A DNA stretch of 43,793 nt from Acidobacteriota bacterium (GCA_016213755.1 JACQZT010000200.1:66710-110502), one strand, 5' to 3'; shown: positions 1-9,037, counted from the stretch's first letter. Program-made: numbers and translations. Notes: generated from the letters alone by a model not told the origin.

Positions 1-340
1 TTCGGACCAGCGCCTGGGTGTCCAGGTTCAGCACGTTCAGCGCGTTGGCGTCGTAACAGGTGACGTAGAGAAAGCGCCCGCTGCGCGACATCGCCGCCGC
101 GATCGGAAAAGTGCTGGTCCGAATGCTGGCCAGAAAGCGCCGCTGGGCGATCGAATAGATCTCGACGCGCTGCTGGGAGCTATTGACCAGGTACAGACGG
201 CTCCGCCCCTCGTCCAGGACGATGTCCGAGATGCCGCCGACCAGGTATCCGCCCGTTGGCGCCACGACGGAGCCAAACGTCGCCCCGAAGACCGCCGGAG
301 CCAAGCACAAAAATAGAGCCCACCACCGCGTATAACGCAT
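1..340 (-). CDS. Secreted YVTN/YncE-type beta-propeller protein, N-terminal part only
   Basis: The reading frame starts with ATG at 338-340 and runs off the left edge, so about 113 N-terminal residues are visible. Residues 1-20 (MRYTRWWALFLCLAPAVFGA) form a signal peptide with a likely cleavage after a small-residue motif. What follows looks like propeller blades of the YVTN type: short strands such as SRLYLVNSSQQRVEIYSI and GRFLYVTCYDANALNVLNL repeat about every 40 residues. Such proteins are exported and bind ligands or partners; the specific role cannot be told from this part. It lies 23 bases after the stop of hpnD on the same strand, but has its own likely -10 (TATACT at 351-356), so it may be transcribed separately from the hopanoid operon. 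Confidence 0.7.
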   Translation of the reverse strand, partial: MRYTRWWALFLCLAPAVFGATFGSVVAPTGGYLVGGISDIVLDEGRSRLYLVNSSQQRVEIYSIAQRRFLASIRTSTFPIAAAMSRSGRFLYVTCYDANALNVLNLDTQALVR

Positions 341-350
341 GCGACAACCC

Positions 351-356
351 AGTATA
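351..356 (-). promoter_or_regulatory. Candidate -10 element for the propeller gene
   Basis: TATACT on the minus strand, 10 bases upstream of the ATG at 340. There is no convincing -35. Transcription from here would give a leader of only a few bases. The same layout recurs at several genes in this window. Confidence 0.4.
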
Positions 357-363
357 ACCCCCG

Positions 364-1272
364 CTAACGGGGAAAGTTCCGCTCGCCGGCTTCGGGAGCG
401 GGCCGGATCGCCCCGCAAGCCGCCCGGGCCACGATGGCCGCCTTCTCCCAGGCCGGCAAGCGAACGCGCTGGTGGAAAACGTCGAACCCGGATCTCTCGA
501 TCCGCTCCAGCAGCCGCCGGTAGATCTCCCGCAGCGCCCACAGCGAAGCCCGGCTCCCGGAATCGATCAGCCCCAGAAGGGCTTCCGACTCGCGGTAGTA
601 CTCCCGCGCCCGCGCGGTCTCGAAGCGCAACAGTTCGACTACGCCCTCCGTACGGCGCCCTTCCCGCAGCGCGGACTCGTCCACGCCGAAGCGGCGCAGG
701 TCCTCGGCCGGCAGGTAGAGCCGGTCCCGCTCCAGGTCTTCCCGGACGTCGCGCAGGATGTTGGTCAACTGGAACGCCACACCGCATTTCTCGGCCAGCG
801 GCAGCGCCTCCGGGGAAGTAAACCCAAAGATGTGGATCACCGTCAGCCCGACCACGGAAGCCACCTGGTAGCAGTAGCGGTACAACTCGTCGAAAGTCCC
901 TATCCGCCGGGCCTCGATGTCGCTCGACACGCCGTCGATCATAACGCGCAGATACTCGGGCGGAATGCCGAAGCGGCGCACGGCGTCGTGGAGCGCGGGC
1001 CAGCAGGCGTGCGGGCCGAAATCGCCCGCCAGCGCCCGGTCCAGGTCGCGCCGCCAGGCGCCGAGCGAGGCGCGCAACGCCGCCGGGTCGGGGTTCGCCG
1101 GGTCGTCGCTCAGGTCGTCGCACTGGCGCATGAAGGCGTAAACGGCGCACATCGCCCCGCGCTGGGCCGGCGACAGAAGCACAAAGGAGTAGTAGAAGTT
1201 TTTCGCGCGGGAGCGCGCCACCCCCCGGCACCAGGCATAAGACTGCTCCACCGAGAGCGGCATGGTCGTCAC
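364..1272 (-). CDS. hpnD: Presqualene diphosphate synthase HpnD
   Basis: Member of the squalene/phytoene synthase family, 302 residues. HpnD joins two farnesyl diphosphates to presqualene diphosphate, the first step of the HpnCDE route to squalene for hopanoids. Both aspartate-rich Mg-diphosphate binding motifs are visible: CDDLSDD at about 51-57 and NILRDVREDLERDR at about 171-184. The start is GTG at 1270-1272, overlapping the hpnC stop by 4 bases (GTGA); an ATG three codons in (1261-1263) is an alternative. It is the last recognisable gene of the ispH-to-hpnD operon. HpnD is distinguished from HpnC by sequence style and by the usual hpnC-hpnD order, so the two names could be confused, but the pair as such is secure. 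Confidence 0.87.
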   Translation of the reverse strand: MTTMPLSVEQSYAWCRGVARSRAKNFYYSFVLLSPAQRGAMCAVYAFMRQCDDLSDDPANPDPAALRASLGAWRRDLDRALAGDFGPHACWPALHDAVRRFGIPPEYLRVMIDGVSSDIEARRIGTFDELYRYCYQVASVVGLTVIHIFGFTSPEALPLAEKCGVAFQLTNILRDVREDLERDRLYLPAEDLRRFGVDESALREGRRTEGVVELLRFETARAREYYRESEALLGLIDSGSRASLWALREIYRRLLERIERSGFDVFHQRVRLPAWEKAAIVARAACGAIRPAPEAGERNFPR

Positions 1273-2183
1273 GCGGCGCGGGAGAATGCCTGCCGGGCCA
1301 GCGCCGCCAGCAGCAGCATGGCCCGCTCGGTTTTACCGATGGAGGGACGCGCGCTCAGTACGTCGTAATCGCGGGCCCGAATCTTGTCGAGGATCTTCAT
1401 GCCCCCCAAGCTGAACAGTTCCAGATCGATCGACAGCCGCCGGTCTACCCTGCGCGCCAGCGGCAGTCCTTCCTCGAACCGCTCTTGCGCCACGCGCACG
1501 GCTTCCTTCATGGCTCCGCGAAACGCCGGCGTCGCGCGGCGCGCCTGAATGTCCTCCAGCGCGCAGTTGTGCCTGGCCAGCAGGTCCAAAGGCAGATAGA
1601 GGCGGCCTTTTTCGAGATCCACCGTCACGTCCTGCCAGAAATTGGCAAGCTGCAGCGCCGTGCAGGTCGCATCCGACAGTCTCTGCCGCTCGGCGTCGCG
1701 ATATCCGCACAGGCACAGCACCAGGCGCCCCACCGGGTTGGCCGAATAGCGGCAGTAGTCGAACAGATCCTGCCAGGAGTGGTAGCGCGTCACCGTTTGA
1801 TCCTGCTCGAAGGCACGGATCAGGTCGTCCAATGGCTCTCTGGGCAGATCGTGCCGGCGAATGGTTTCGGCCAGCGCCACGAAGACCGGGTGGCGCGCCG
1901 GCCCGCCGTACAGCGCGGCCAGTTCCTCGCGCCACCAGGCCAGCAGGCGCAGGCTTTCCCGCGGGTCGCCGATCTCGTCGCCCAAATCGTCCGCCCACCG
2001 GCAGAAGGAATACACATTGTAAAAATCCTGATGCAGCCGCTTGGGCAACAGAAAACTGACCACGTGGAAATTCTCGTAGTGACGGGTAGCCAGCCAGCGA
2101 GTGTAGGCCAGCGCTTCCTCTTGGCTCCAGGTTCGTTCCATCGCTTCCGGCGACAAAACGAAATCCTTGGGAGCGAGCGGCAC
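1269..2183 (-). CDS. hpnC: Squalene synthase-like HpnC (hydroxysqualene synthase)
   Basis: Second squalene/phytoene synthase family protein, 304 residues. In the known pathway HpnC turns presqualene diphosphate into hydroxysqualene. The N-terminal segment HYENFHVVSFLLPKRL (35-50) is characteristic of HpnC, followed by the first metal motif CRWADDLGDE (61-70) and the second, NFWQDVTVDLEKGR, near 175-190. The start is GTG at 2181-2183, 15 bases after the stop of the upstream dehydrogenase. It is translationally coupled to hpnD by a 4-base overlap. The next enzyme of the route, the flavoprotein HpnE that reduces hydroxysqualene to squalene, is not found in this operon or elsewhere in the window. 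Confidence 0.87.
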   Translation of the reverse strand: MPLAPKDFVLSPEAMERTWSQEEALAYTRWLATRHYENFHVVSFLLPKRLHQDFYNVYSFCRWADDLGDEIGDPRESLRLLAWWREELAALYGGPARHPVFVALAETIRRHDLPREPLDDLIRAFEQDQTVTRYHSWQDLFDYCRYSANPVGRLVLCLCGYRDAERQRLSDATCTALQLANFWQDVTVDLEKGRLYLPLDLLARHNCALEDIQARRATPAFRGAMKEAVRVAQERFEEGLPLARRVDRRLSIDLELFSLGGMKILDKIRARDYDVLSARPSIGKTERAMLLLAALARQAFSRAA

Positions 2184-2198
2184 GGCGTTCGAATCCGT

Positions 2199-3239
2199 TT
2201 ACGGGATGATGGCGGTCTTCATGTGCCCGTTGTGGCTCATGAGGTGGCGCATCACGTCCAGCAGGTTGGCCAGCGGCTCCTGCCGGTTCACGAAATCGCC
2301 GGCCGTGATGTGGCCCGCGCTGACCGCGTCGAGCGCCTTCTGGATGTGAGCCGGCGTGTGGTGAAAACTCGCCTTGCAGGTGATCTCGGAATAGTGCAGC
2401 AGCGAAGTGTCCAGCGACACGTGCGTGTCGTTGGGACAGCCGCCGAAGAAATTGACCGTGCCGCCGCGGCGCACCATGCGCACCGCCTGCTGCCAGGTCT
2501 CGGGCTTGCCGACCGCCTCGATGGCCACGTCCACGCCCCGGCCCCTGGTGCTGTCCCGCACGGAGCTGACCACGTCGTGGTGCGCATGCGTGGAGATCAC
2601 CACGTCGGCGCCCATCTTGCCCGCGCGCTCCAGTTGCGTTTTGCGCCTGCCGATGGCAATCACGCGCGCCCCGGCCACCTTGGCCAGCCGGACGAACATC
2701 AGCCCGATGGGGCCCAGGCCGATGACCACCAGGTCGTCGCCCGGACGCACGCCGGTCTCTTCCAGCCCGCGGATCACGCAAGCCAGCGGCTCGATGAGAG
2801 CCGCATCCTGGTAACTGAGGTGATCCGGAATCAGGTACGTGTTGCGCTCGACGATGCGGCCGGGAATGCGGATGAACTCGGCATAGGCGCCGTTGTTGAA
2901 CAGCAGGTCCTCGCAGAGATTCTCCGCGTCGCGGGTGCAATAGAAACACTCCCGGCAGGGCGCCGAATTAGCGGCCACGATGCGCTGGCCGGCGCGGAAC
3001 TTCCCCACGTCTTCGCCCGCGGCCACAATGTCGCCCGCCAATTCGTGTCCGAACAAGGCCGGCGGCACGATCATGCGGGCATGATAGCCGCGCCGAAAAA
3101 CCTTTACGTCGGTACCGCAAGTAAGCGCGGCGCGGACCCTGACCAACAGGTCCCCGCCACTGATCGTCGGTACGGCTACCGGCTCCACGCGCAACTGTTC
3201 CTTGCCGTAGAGCACGGCGGCCATCATCTGCGTGCTCAC
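2199..3239 (-). CDS. Zinc-dependent medium-chain dehydrogenase (second of a pair in the hopanoid operon)
   Basis: MDR-superfamily alcohol/polyol dehydrogenase, about 346 residues. The GroES-like domain carries the catalytic-zinc Cys in CGTDVK and the GHE motif (FGHELAG), and the structural-zinc cluster APCRECFYCTRDAENLC. The Rossmann domain has GLGPIGLM; the end of the second strand reads AIGRRK, with no acidic residue and with basic residues, which suggests NADP(H) rather than NAD(H). I chose GTG at 3237-3239 because it overlaps the previous stop by 4 bases (GTGA); an in-frame GTG at 3248 and an ATG at 3230 are alternatives. The substrate is not known. Its place between hpnG and hpnC suggests work on a hopanoid or squalene intermediate. 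It resembles threonine and sorbitol dehydrogenases in motif style only. Confidence 0.8.
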   Translation of the reverse strand: MSTQMMAAVLYGKEQLRVEPVAVPTISGGDLLVRVRAALTCGTDVKVFRRGYHARMIVPPALFGHELAGDIVAAGEDVGKFRAGQRIVAANSAPCRECFYCTRDAENLCEDLLFNNGAYAEFIRIPGRIVERNTYLIPDHLSYQDAALIEPLACVIRGLEETGVRPGDDLVVIGLGPIGLMFVRLAKVAGARVIAIGRRKTQLERAGKMGADVVISTHAHHDVVSSVRDSTRGRGVDVAIEAVGKPETWQQAVRMVRRGGTVNFFGGCPNDTHVSLDTSLLHYSEITCKASFHHTPAHIQKALDAVSAGHITAGDFVNRQEPLANLLDVMRHLMSHNGHMKTAIIP

Positions 3240-4294
3240 TGTGTCCACCTCTGTGGCAGAACCACTATTTTCAACGATTCGCCGTCCGGATGCAACGCCA
3301 ATTGGAAGCCTCGTTCAATCTCGTCCAGGGGCAGCCGGTGCGAAATCAGGTCGTCCACCGGCAGTTCGCCCGAAAAGACCAGCCGCGCCGACTCGGCCTG
3401 CAAGTCCACCGAAGCACTATAGCACCCAAATAGAGTCCGTTCGTCCTTGCAGACTGCCGCCCCCGAAACCTCCACCCGTTCCTGGTCCGAGGTTTGGGCA
3501 AACAGGAGGATCCGGCTGCCGGGGCGCGAGCAGGCCATGGCCTGATCGACGGCGGCCTGTGCCGAGGCGGCCACGATCACCAGGTCCGCCCCGCGTCCGC
3601 CGCTCCGGCGCTTGACTTCCCTGGCCAGATCCACTGCCCGCGGATCCCAGGCCGCCTCCGCGCCGAAGCGCAGCGCCAGTTCCCGCCGCTGGCGAATCAT
3701 GTCCGTGGCCAGCAGCCGCGCTCCGCTGCGCCGCGCCAGCATGGTGAACATCAGCCCGATCGGTCCCTGCCCCAGGATCACCACCGTCTCGCCGGGCTGA
3801 GGCGAGGCCAGCTCGACCGCCTTGTGACAGGTATTGATCGGCTCCACGAAGCAGGCGCGTTCAAACGACACCCCGGGCGGGATCTTTTCCACACCCCGCG
3901 GCACAATCCAGTCCATGATTCGGATGAATTGCGCAAACCCTCCACCGGCAGGCTCAAATCCCGCTGTAATCCCGACCCTCTTGTAAGTTTCGCACTGCGC
4001 GTAAAGTTTGCGCTGGCAATAGAAGCAGTCCAGACAGGGCACATGATGGAAGGCGGCCACGCGGTCTCCGGTCGCGAAGCCGTTTACGCCGCTTCCCACC
4101 GCCACCACTTCGCCCGCCGACTCGTGCCCGTAAATGCGCGGCGGGGGCAGCAAATCGTGCTCGATCTTCTTCAGATCCGTGTGGCAGATGCCGCAACTCT
4201 CCACCCGCACCAGCAGTTCGCCGGGGCCGATCCGGGGAGTAGGGACCTCCTCCACCACCACCGAGTTTTTACCTCTGTAAACCGCGCCCCGCAT
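3236..4294 (-). CDS. Zinc-dependent medium-chain dehydrogenase (first of a pair in the hopanoid operon)
   Basis: MDR-superfamily alcohol dehydrogenase, about 352 residues. Visible are the catalytic-zinc motif CGICHTDLKK, YGHESAGE, the structural-zinc cysteines in VPCLDCFYCQRKLYAQC and the nucleotide-binding GQGPIGLM. The second strand ends in LLATDM: the aspartate favours NAD(H), unlike its downstream neighbour. I chose the ATG at 4292-4294 (MRGAVYRGK) because family members begin here and it falls 13 bases after the hpnG stop; an ATG at 4345 would add 17 residues that overlap hpnG. The two dehydrogenases are clearly diverged from each other, so this is not a recent duplication. The substrate is unknown; the operon context points to an alcohol/aldehyde step in hopanoid side-chain processing. 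Confidence 0.8.
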   Translation of the reverse strand: MRGAVYRGKNSVVVEEVPTPRIGPGELLVRVESCGICHTDLKKIEHDLLPPPRIYGHESAGEVVAVGSGVNGFATGDRVAAFHHVPCLDCFYCQRKLYAQCETYKRVGITAGFEPAGGGFAQFIRIMDWIVPRGVEKIPPGVSFERACFVEPINTCHKAVELASPQPGETVVILGQGPIGLMFTMLARRSGARLLATDMIRQRRELALRFGAEAAWDPRAVDLAREVKRRSGGRGADLVIVAASAQAAVDQAMACSRPGSRILLFAQTSDQERVEVSGAAVCKDERTLFGCYSASVDLQAESARLVFSGELPVDDLISHRLPLDEIERGFQLALHPDGESLKIVVLPQRWTQ

Positions 4295-4307
4295 CCGCGC
4301 GGGGGGA

Positions 4308-5015
4308 TCAAAATTGGTATTCAATGTTGGCAAGAAATTCTCCAAGCGCCTCCGAGGCCCGGCGACTCCGCCGATACAGCCCGATCAATTCCGGAAGACC
4401 GCGCCAGGGCCGATGCAGGGCAAGCGAGACAACCTTAGCGTACCGGAACCGTCCCTCCCCGTCCCGGGCGGCATTGAAGTCGATATGGAAGCCTTCCTGC
4501 GATCCGTCAGTCACGACTCGCACGCACGCAAAGGAAAGGCCGAGTCCCCGTGCTTCCCGCGCCACTCCGGCGGCCTCCATCTCGACCGCGACAGCGCCGG
4601 AGGCGCGCAGACGGCGCTTTTCACCGGCCGTCCGCACAAACCGGTCAAGGGAAATGATACACCCTTCCGCTGAGTACCGGTGGGCGAGCGGGCTGCACGT
4701 CTCGAACCTCTCCCCCGAATCGGATGCTTCCACCCCGCGAGCGGTCACAATGTCGCCCACCTTGAGCGCCGGGTCGAGGGCCCCGCAGTAGCCCACACTC
4801 ACAACTCCATCCAGTTTCTCGCGCTCCGCCGCGATTCTTCCCACCGCCGCCGCCAGGCACGGCCCGGGGCCGTTGGCCGCCATCACCAGCCGCTGCCCGC
4901 CTCCGTGCGCGGCGCGTGCAAAGCGCACCGGCCAGTCCAGGGGCTCCGCGTCCAGCCGGCGCGCCAGGCCCGCCAGTTCCATCGCCTCGGCCGCCACCAG
5001 CAACACCGTCGTCAT
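4308..5015 (-). CDS. hpnG: Hopanoid-associated nucleoside phosphorylase/nucleosidase HpnG
   Basis: MTA/SAH-nucleosidase-fold protein, about 235 residues. In hopanoid producers HpnG removes adenine from adenosylhopane to give ribosylhopane. Family features seen are the GVVSVGYCGALDP segment (where most phosphorylases carry a GxAGG-like loop), the VEMEAAGVA motif that binds the ribose in this fold, and VRVVTDGSQE near the C-terminus, the usual place for the purine-contacting aspartate. The start is ATG at 5013-5015, which overlaps the hpnA stop as ATGA; a TTG six bases upstream is possible. Its position next to hpnA and hpnH supports the hopanoid role over a general MTA/SAH nucleosidase. Confidence 0.8.
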   Translation of the reverse strand: MTTVLLVAAEAMELAGLARRLDAEPLDWPVRFARAAHGGGQRLVMAANGPGPCLAAAVGRIAAEREKLDGVVSVGYCGALDPALKVGDIVTARGVEASDSGERFETCSPLAHRYSAEGCIISLDRFVRTAGEKRRLRASGAVAVEMEAAGVAREARGLGLSFACVRVVTDGSQEGFHIDFNAARDGEGRFRYAKVVSLALHRPWRGLPELIGLYRRSRRASEALGEFLANIEYQF

Positions 5016-5992
5016 CGGCAATACCCGCTGGCCCGAAACCAGTCCATGGCCCGCACCAGCGCGCCCTCCACCGGTTGCGGGTCGAAGCCCAATTCCCGCC
5101 GCGCCTTTTCGTGCGTGGCGAACATTTTCTTGCGCGCCATTCTCACCGCGTCGAGCGGGGCGCGCGGCTCACCGCCCGTCCACCTGGCCCAGGCGGTGCC
5201 GCACAGGCTGAAGCCGTAGGCCACCGCATAGGGGATCCGCATCGCCGGCGCCCGGCGTCCGGCCAGCCGCGCCAGGCGGCCGAGAATCTCCTCCAGAGTC
5301 AGATTCTCGCATCCCAGAATGTACCGTTCGCCGGCCCGGCCCCGCTCGGCGGCCTGGACGTGTCCGATCGCAGTATCCCGCACATCCACCAGGTTCAACC
5401 CCGTATCGACGAATGCCGGCATCGCGCCGCGCAGGAAGTCCAGGATGATCTTGCCCGTGGGCGTAGGTTTGACATCGTGGTCGCCCACCGGCGCGGTGGG
5501 GTTCACGATCACCACCGGCAGGCCGCGCGCGGCGAACTCCAGCGCCACGCGCTCGGCCAGAAACTTCGAGCGCTTGTAGGGGCCGGTCATCTCCGCCAGG
5601 GAAACCGGCTGGTCTTCGTCCCCCGCGCCCTGTTTGGGGATGCCGATGCAGCCCACCGTGCTGGTATAGACGATGCGCTCGGCGCCCGCGCGTTCGGCCG
5701 CCGCCAGCAGGTTGCGCGTCCCTTCCACGTTGGACTGGTACATTTCCTCCGGCCGCGGCGCCCACAGGCGGTAGTCCGCCGCCACGTGGAAGACGAGGCC
5801 GCATCCCTCCGCGGCGCGCTCGAGCGAGGCGGCGTCGCGCAGATCGCCGGAAACGGTTTCCACCCCTTCCAGCTCGCGCACGCGGCTGGCCGGCCGCACC
5901 AGCGCGCGCACGCGATGCCCGCGCGCCAGCAACTCGCGAGCCACATGCCAGCCCACGAACCCGCTGGCCCCGGTAACAAGCGTTGGCTTCAC
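5012..5992 (-). CDS. hpnA: Hopanoid-associated sugar epimerase HpnA
   Basis: Extended short-chain dehydrogenase/NAD-dependent epimerase, 326 residues, the normal length for HpnA. The N-terminal dinucleotide motif TGASGFVGWH lies at 7-16, the catalytic pair Tyr139 and Lys143 sits in PYKRSK, and the substrate-side text IVNPTAPVGDHDVKPTPTGK is typical of HpnA. HpnA proteins occur in hopanoid loci, but their exact substrate is not settled. The gene starts with ATG at 5990-5992, close behind the hpnH stop, and overlaps hpnG by 4 bases, so it is part of the coupled operon. Confidence 0.87.
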   Translation of the reverse strand: MKPTLVTGASGFVGWHVARELLARGHRVRALVRPASRVRELEGVETVSGDLRDAASLERAAEGCGLVFHVAADYRLWAPRPEEMYQSNVEGTRNLLAAAERAGAERIVYTSTVGCIGIPKQGAGDEDQPVSLAEMTGPYKRSKFLAERVALEFAARGLPVVIVNPTAPVGDHDVKPTPTGKIILDFLRGAMPAFVDTGLNLVDVRDTAIGHVQAAERGRAGERYILGCENLTLEEILGRLARLAGRRAPAMRIPYAVAYGFSLCGTAWARWTGGEPRAPLDAVRMARKKMFATHEKARRELGFDPQPVEGALVRAMDWFRASGYCR

Positions 5993-5996
5993 CGGG

Positions 5997-7112
5997 TTAT
6001 CGCAGCGCCCACGTCAGCAGCTTGATGCTGTCGCTGAATTTGGAGTTGATGCCCAGCGCCGCCGAAGGTTCGAAGCCGCAGTGCATCATGCAATGTTCGC
6101 AGCGCGGATCGCCGCCGCCGGGCCCGTAATCCTCCCACGGCGTCCGGGTCATGAACTCCTCGAAGGTTCGGTGATGGGCGTCGGTGATCATGTAGCAGGG
6201 GCCCTTCCAGCCCTTCACGTTGTAAGTCGGATTGCCCCACGCCGTGCAGGGCAATTCGCGCCGGCCCTGGAGAAAGTCGAAGAAGACCGGCGAGTTGTTC
6301 AGCGGAAAGTCCCGCTGCAAGGCGTCGATGTCCTTGAACTTCTCGCGCACGTCGTCGCGGGTCATGAAGATCTCGCGGTCGTCCACCGCCGAATAGCCGT
6401 AGGCCGGCGAGAGCATGTGGCCATCCACGCCCAGGCCGCGCAGGAACGTAAACAGTTCGCGGATCTCGCGCATGTCGGTCTCTTTGTAGACCGTGGTATT
6501 GGTGCACACCTTGAATCCCGCCCGCTTGGCCGCTCGGATGGCCTCCACCGCCTCGCGAAAGACGCCCTCGCGCTCGACGGCGATGTCGTGCGACTTCTCC
6601 ATTCCGTCGAGGTGCACATTCAAAAACAGGCGCGAGTCCGGGGTGAACTCGCCCAGCCGCTTGCGCAGCATCATCCCGTTGGTGCACAGGTAAATATGCT
6701 TGTTGCGATCGAGCAGCCGCGCCACCAGCGGGCCGATGCCGGGATACAGCAGCGGCTCGCCGCCGCAAATGGAGACGATCGGCGCGCCGCACTCGTCGGC
6801 CGCGCGCAGGCACTGCTCCGGGCTCAACCGCTCGCCGATGGTCGATTCGTACTCGCGAATGCGGCCGCAGCCGGTGCAGGTCAGGTTGCAGGTGTGCAGC
6901 GGCTCGAGCATCAGCACCAGCGGAAAGCGCTTGCGGATCATGGGGTGCGGCGGCCGCGCGTCGCTCCGCCCGGGGTGCGAATGCAGGATGCGAAACGGAT
7001 TCGCCGGAACGGCTTTAGCCGAAGCGTTCACCTGCCAGGCCGGCCGCGGCATCCACCGGTTCCGGGCAATATAACCGGCCATGCCGGCGGTCAGCGAAAA
7101 TGGAAATCTCAT
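5997..7112 (-). CDS. hpnH: Radical SAM adenosyl-hopene synthase HpnH
   Basis: Radical SAM enzyme, 371 residues. HpnH adds the 5'-deoxyadenosyl radical to diploptene to form adenosylhopane, the first step of the C35 side chain. The iron-sulfur motif CNLTCTGC places cysteines at 75, 79 and 82; the GGEP motif follows in SICGGEPLLYPGIGPLV. A C-terminal cysteine cluster, CEHCMMHCGFEPSA, is also typical. Compared with the usual protein there is a loose, proline- and histidine-rich stretch at about 39-60 before the barrel. The start is ATG at 7110-7112, overlapping the shc stop as ATGA, with a GGAGAGAGGGG ribosome-binding site just upstream. Confidence 0.92.
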   Translation of the reverse strand: MRFPFSLTAGMAGYIARNRWMPRPAWQVNASAKAVPANPFRILHSHPGRSDARPPHPMIRKRFPLVLMLEPLHTCNLTCTGCGRIREYESTIGERLSPEQCLRAADECGAPIVSICGGEPLLYPGIGPLVARLLDRNKHIYLCTNGMMLRKRLGEFTPDSRLFLNVHLDGMEKSHDIAVEREGVFREAVEAIRAAKRAGFKVCTNTTVYKETDMREIRELFTFLRGLGVDGHMLSPAYGYSAVDDREIFMTRDDVREKFKDIDALQRDFPLNNSPVFFDFLQGRRELPCTAWGNPTYNVKGWKGPCYMITDAHHRTFEEFMTRTPWEDYGPGGGDPRCEHCMMHCGFEPSAALGINSKFSDSIKLLTWALR

Positions 7113-9037
7113 CCCCTCTCTCCTCCCGATCGCGTCTTCTGGAAATTCGCCAGCGCCAGCAGCGGGAACGAGTTCCGATAGGAGTGGTAGGTGAGGTAGA
7201 AAACTCCCGGGAAGCCGGTCCCGGTGGCAAGTTCCTCGCGCCAGGTTCCGCCGGCGCGCTGTGTCCCGACCAAGTACTCGACACCCTGGACCACGCTGCT
7301 GCTGGATACATCGCCCGAGGCCAGCAGTCCCAGGATGGCCCAGGCCGTCTGCGAGGCCGTGCTTTCGGCCGCCACGAACGTGCCGCTTTCGTAGCCGGCG
7401 CAACTCTCTCCCCATCCGCCATCGGCGTTCTGAATCGAACGCAGCCATTCGCCGGCGCGCAGGATGTGGGCTTCCCGGTCGTCGTGTCCGGCCGCGCGCA
7501 ACCCGCGCAAAGCCAGGAATGTCCCGTAGATGTAATTCACGCCCCAACGGCCGTACCAGCTCCCGTCCTGCTCCTGCGTTCGCACCAGGTACGCGGCGCC
7601 GCGCCGGATGGCCGCGTGGCCGGCCGGGACGCCCAGGGTGCACAGCGCCTCCATCACCCGGCCTGTAATGTCTGGGCAGGTTGGATCGAGCATGGCGTTG
7701 TGATCGGCAAATGGAACGCAGCTCAGCGGCTCGCAGTTGTTGTCCGCGTCGAAGGCGGCCCAGCCGCCGTCGCGCGACTGCATGTTCAGCAGCCACTCGA
7801 CGGCGCGCTGCTGGCAGGCCTGCTGCCGGGCGGAATCCGAGGCCTGGCCGTGGCGCAGCCCCAGCAGCACCTGGGCCGTGTCGTCGATATCGGGATAGAA
7901 CTCGTTGGCGAACTCGAAATACCAGCCGGAAGGCGCCAGGCGGGGGCGCTTCACGCTCCAGTCGCCCCGGTGGCGCACTTCCTTCGCCAGCAGCCAGTCG
8001 CCGGCCCGGCGCAGCGCCTCGCGCGGCGCGGCGCCCGCTTCGCCCAGCGCGTGCATCGCGATTCCGGTATCCCACACCGGCGAGAAGCAGGGCTGGAAAT
8101 GGAAATCGTCACCCTGGCCGGCGATAAGTCCGGCAAACTGCCGCTCGGCTTCGACCCGCACCGGATGGTCCGGCGCGTAGCCCAGCAGGTCCAGCGCCAT
8201 GATCGCGTACATCATGGGCGGGTAGATGGCGCCTAATCCGTCGCTTTGCCGGAAGCGCTCCAGCATCCACGCTTCGGCCGCGCGGATGGCCTTGCGGCGC
8301 AACCCCTTCCACCCGCGGCGCTCCCAGGACTTCAAGAAACGGTCGGCGGCCACGAAGGCGTTGCGCCAGGTGAACATTCCCGCGTCGCGCGCAAACGCAA
8401 GGCTCTGGCCGGGGAGGAAGATCTCCTGAAGTGTGAAGCCGTCCGGCACGGGGCGGCCGGGATTGAGCGCCTGAACAATGGCCAGCGGAATCACGATGGC
8501 GCGCGTCCACGACGACATCTCGTAAATGAAGTTGCCCGCCAGCATCATCTCCGGCGGCACGGAAGGGACGTGTTCGCGCGGGAACAGGTTGAACAGGCTG
8601 AGATTGATTTTGGTGTAGCTGTTGGCCGCCTGAATTCCGCCCAGGGAAAGGATCCGCTCCCGCAGGCGAGTCATGCGCGCATCGTCCGCGGCCACGCCGG
8701 CCACCTTCAGCGCGAAGTAGGCCTTCACCGAGGCGCTGATTTCGGCCGGCCCCCGGGGATAGATATTGAATCCGCCGTCCGGCAACTGGCGCGCCAGAAT
8801 CGAGCGCGCGGCGGAGCCGACGCGCTCGCGAGTGGGCGGGTTCCACTCCCCGCCCTGGGGCGGATGCAGCCACAACTCCAGCAGGATGCAGTCGGATTCC
8901 AGGGTCGTGTCGGCCGTCAGTTCCGCCCGCCAGTAGCCCTCCGGGAGCTGTCGCGACAGCAGCGCCTCGGAAGCCCGCCGCACGGCCCCCGAAACCGCGC
9001 TCAACAGCGCATCCTGAAGCTGGAGGCCTGGACTCAT
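7109..9037 (-). CDS. shc: Squalene-hopene cyclase
   Basis: Full-length class II triterpene cyclase, 642 residues. It folds squalene into hopene and hopanol at the inner membrane. The protonating DxDD motif is present as DIDDTAQ near residue 384, and several QW motifs can be seen, such as [11 protein letters not shown] near the N-terminus, [21 protein letters not shown] and [10 protein letters not shown]. The family segment [20 protein letters not shown] is intact. The start is ATG at 9035-9037, overlapping the ispH stop as ATGA. It is the core hopanoid gene of the operon and sits directly after the isoprenoid gene ispH. Confidence is high because length, motifs and context all agree. Confidence 0.95.
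   Translation of the reverse strand: MSPGLQLQDALLSAVSGAVRRASEALLSRQLPEGYWRAELTADTTLESDCILLELWLHPPQGGEWNPPTRERVGSAARSILARQLPDGGFNIYPRGPAEISASVKAYFALKVAGVAADDARMTRLRERILSLGGIQAANSYTKINLSLFNLFPREHVPSVPPEMMLAGNFIYEMSSWTRAIVIPLAIVQALNPGRPVPDGFTLQEIFLPGQSLAFARDAGMFTWRNAFVAADRFLKSWERRGWKGLRRKAIRAAEAWMLERFRQSDGLGAIYPPMMYAIMALDLLGYAPDHPVRVEAERQFAGLIAGQGDDFHFQPCFSPVWDTGIAMHALGEAGAAPREALRRAGDWLLAKEVRHRGDWSVKRPRLAPSGWYFEFANEFYPDIDDTAQVLLGLRHGQASDSARQQACQQRAVEWLLNMQSRDGGWAAFDADNNCEPLSCVPFADHNAMLDPTCPDITGRVMEALCTLGVPAGHAAIRRGAAYLVRTQEQDGSWYGRWGVNYIYGTFLALRGLRAAGHDDREAHILRAGEWLRSIQNADGGWGESCAGYESGTFVAAESTASQTAWAILGLLASGDVSSSSVVQGVEYLVGTQRAGGTWREELATGTGFPGVFYLTYHSYRNSFPLLALANFQKTRSGGERG

Noticed and set aside
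7112-8075. An open frame that extends HpnH upstream by about 320 residues to 8075
   Set aside because: The extension is a shadow of the shc gene in another frame; its sequence has no family resemblance, and the ATG at 7110-7112 has a good ribosome-binding site and the ATGA overlap used throughout the operon.
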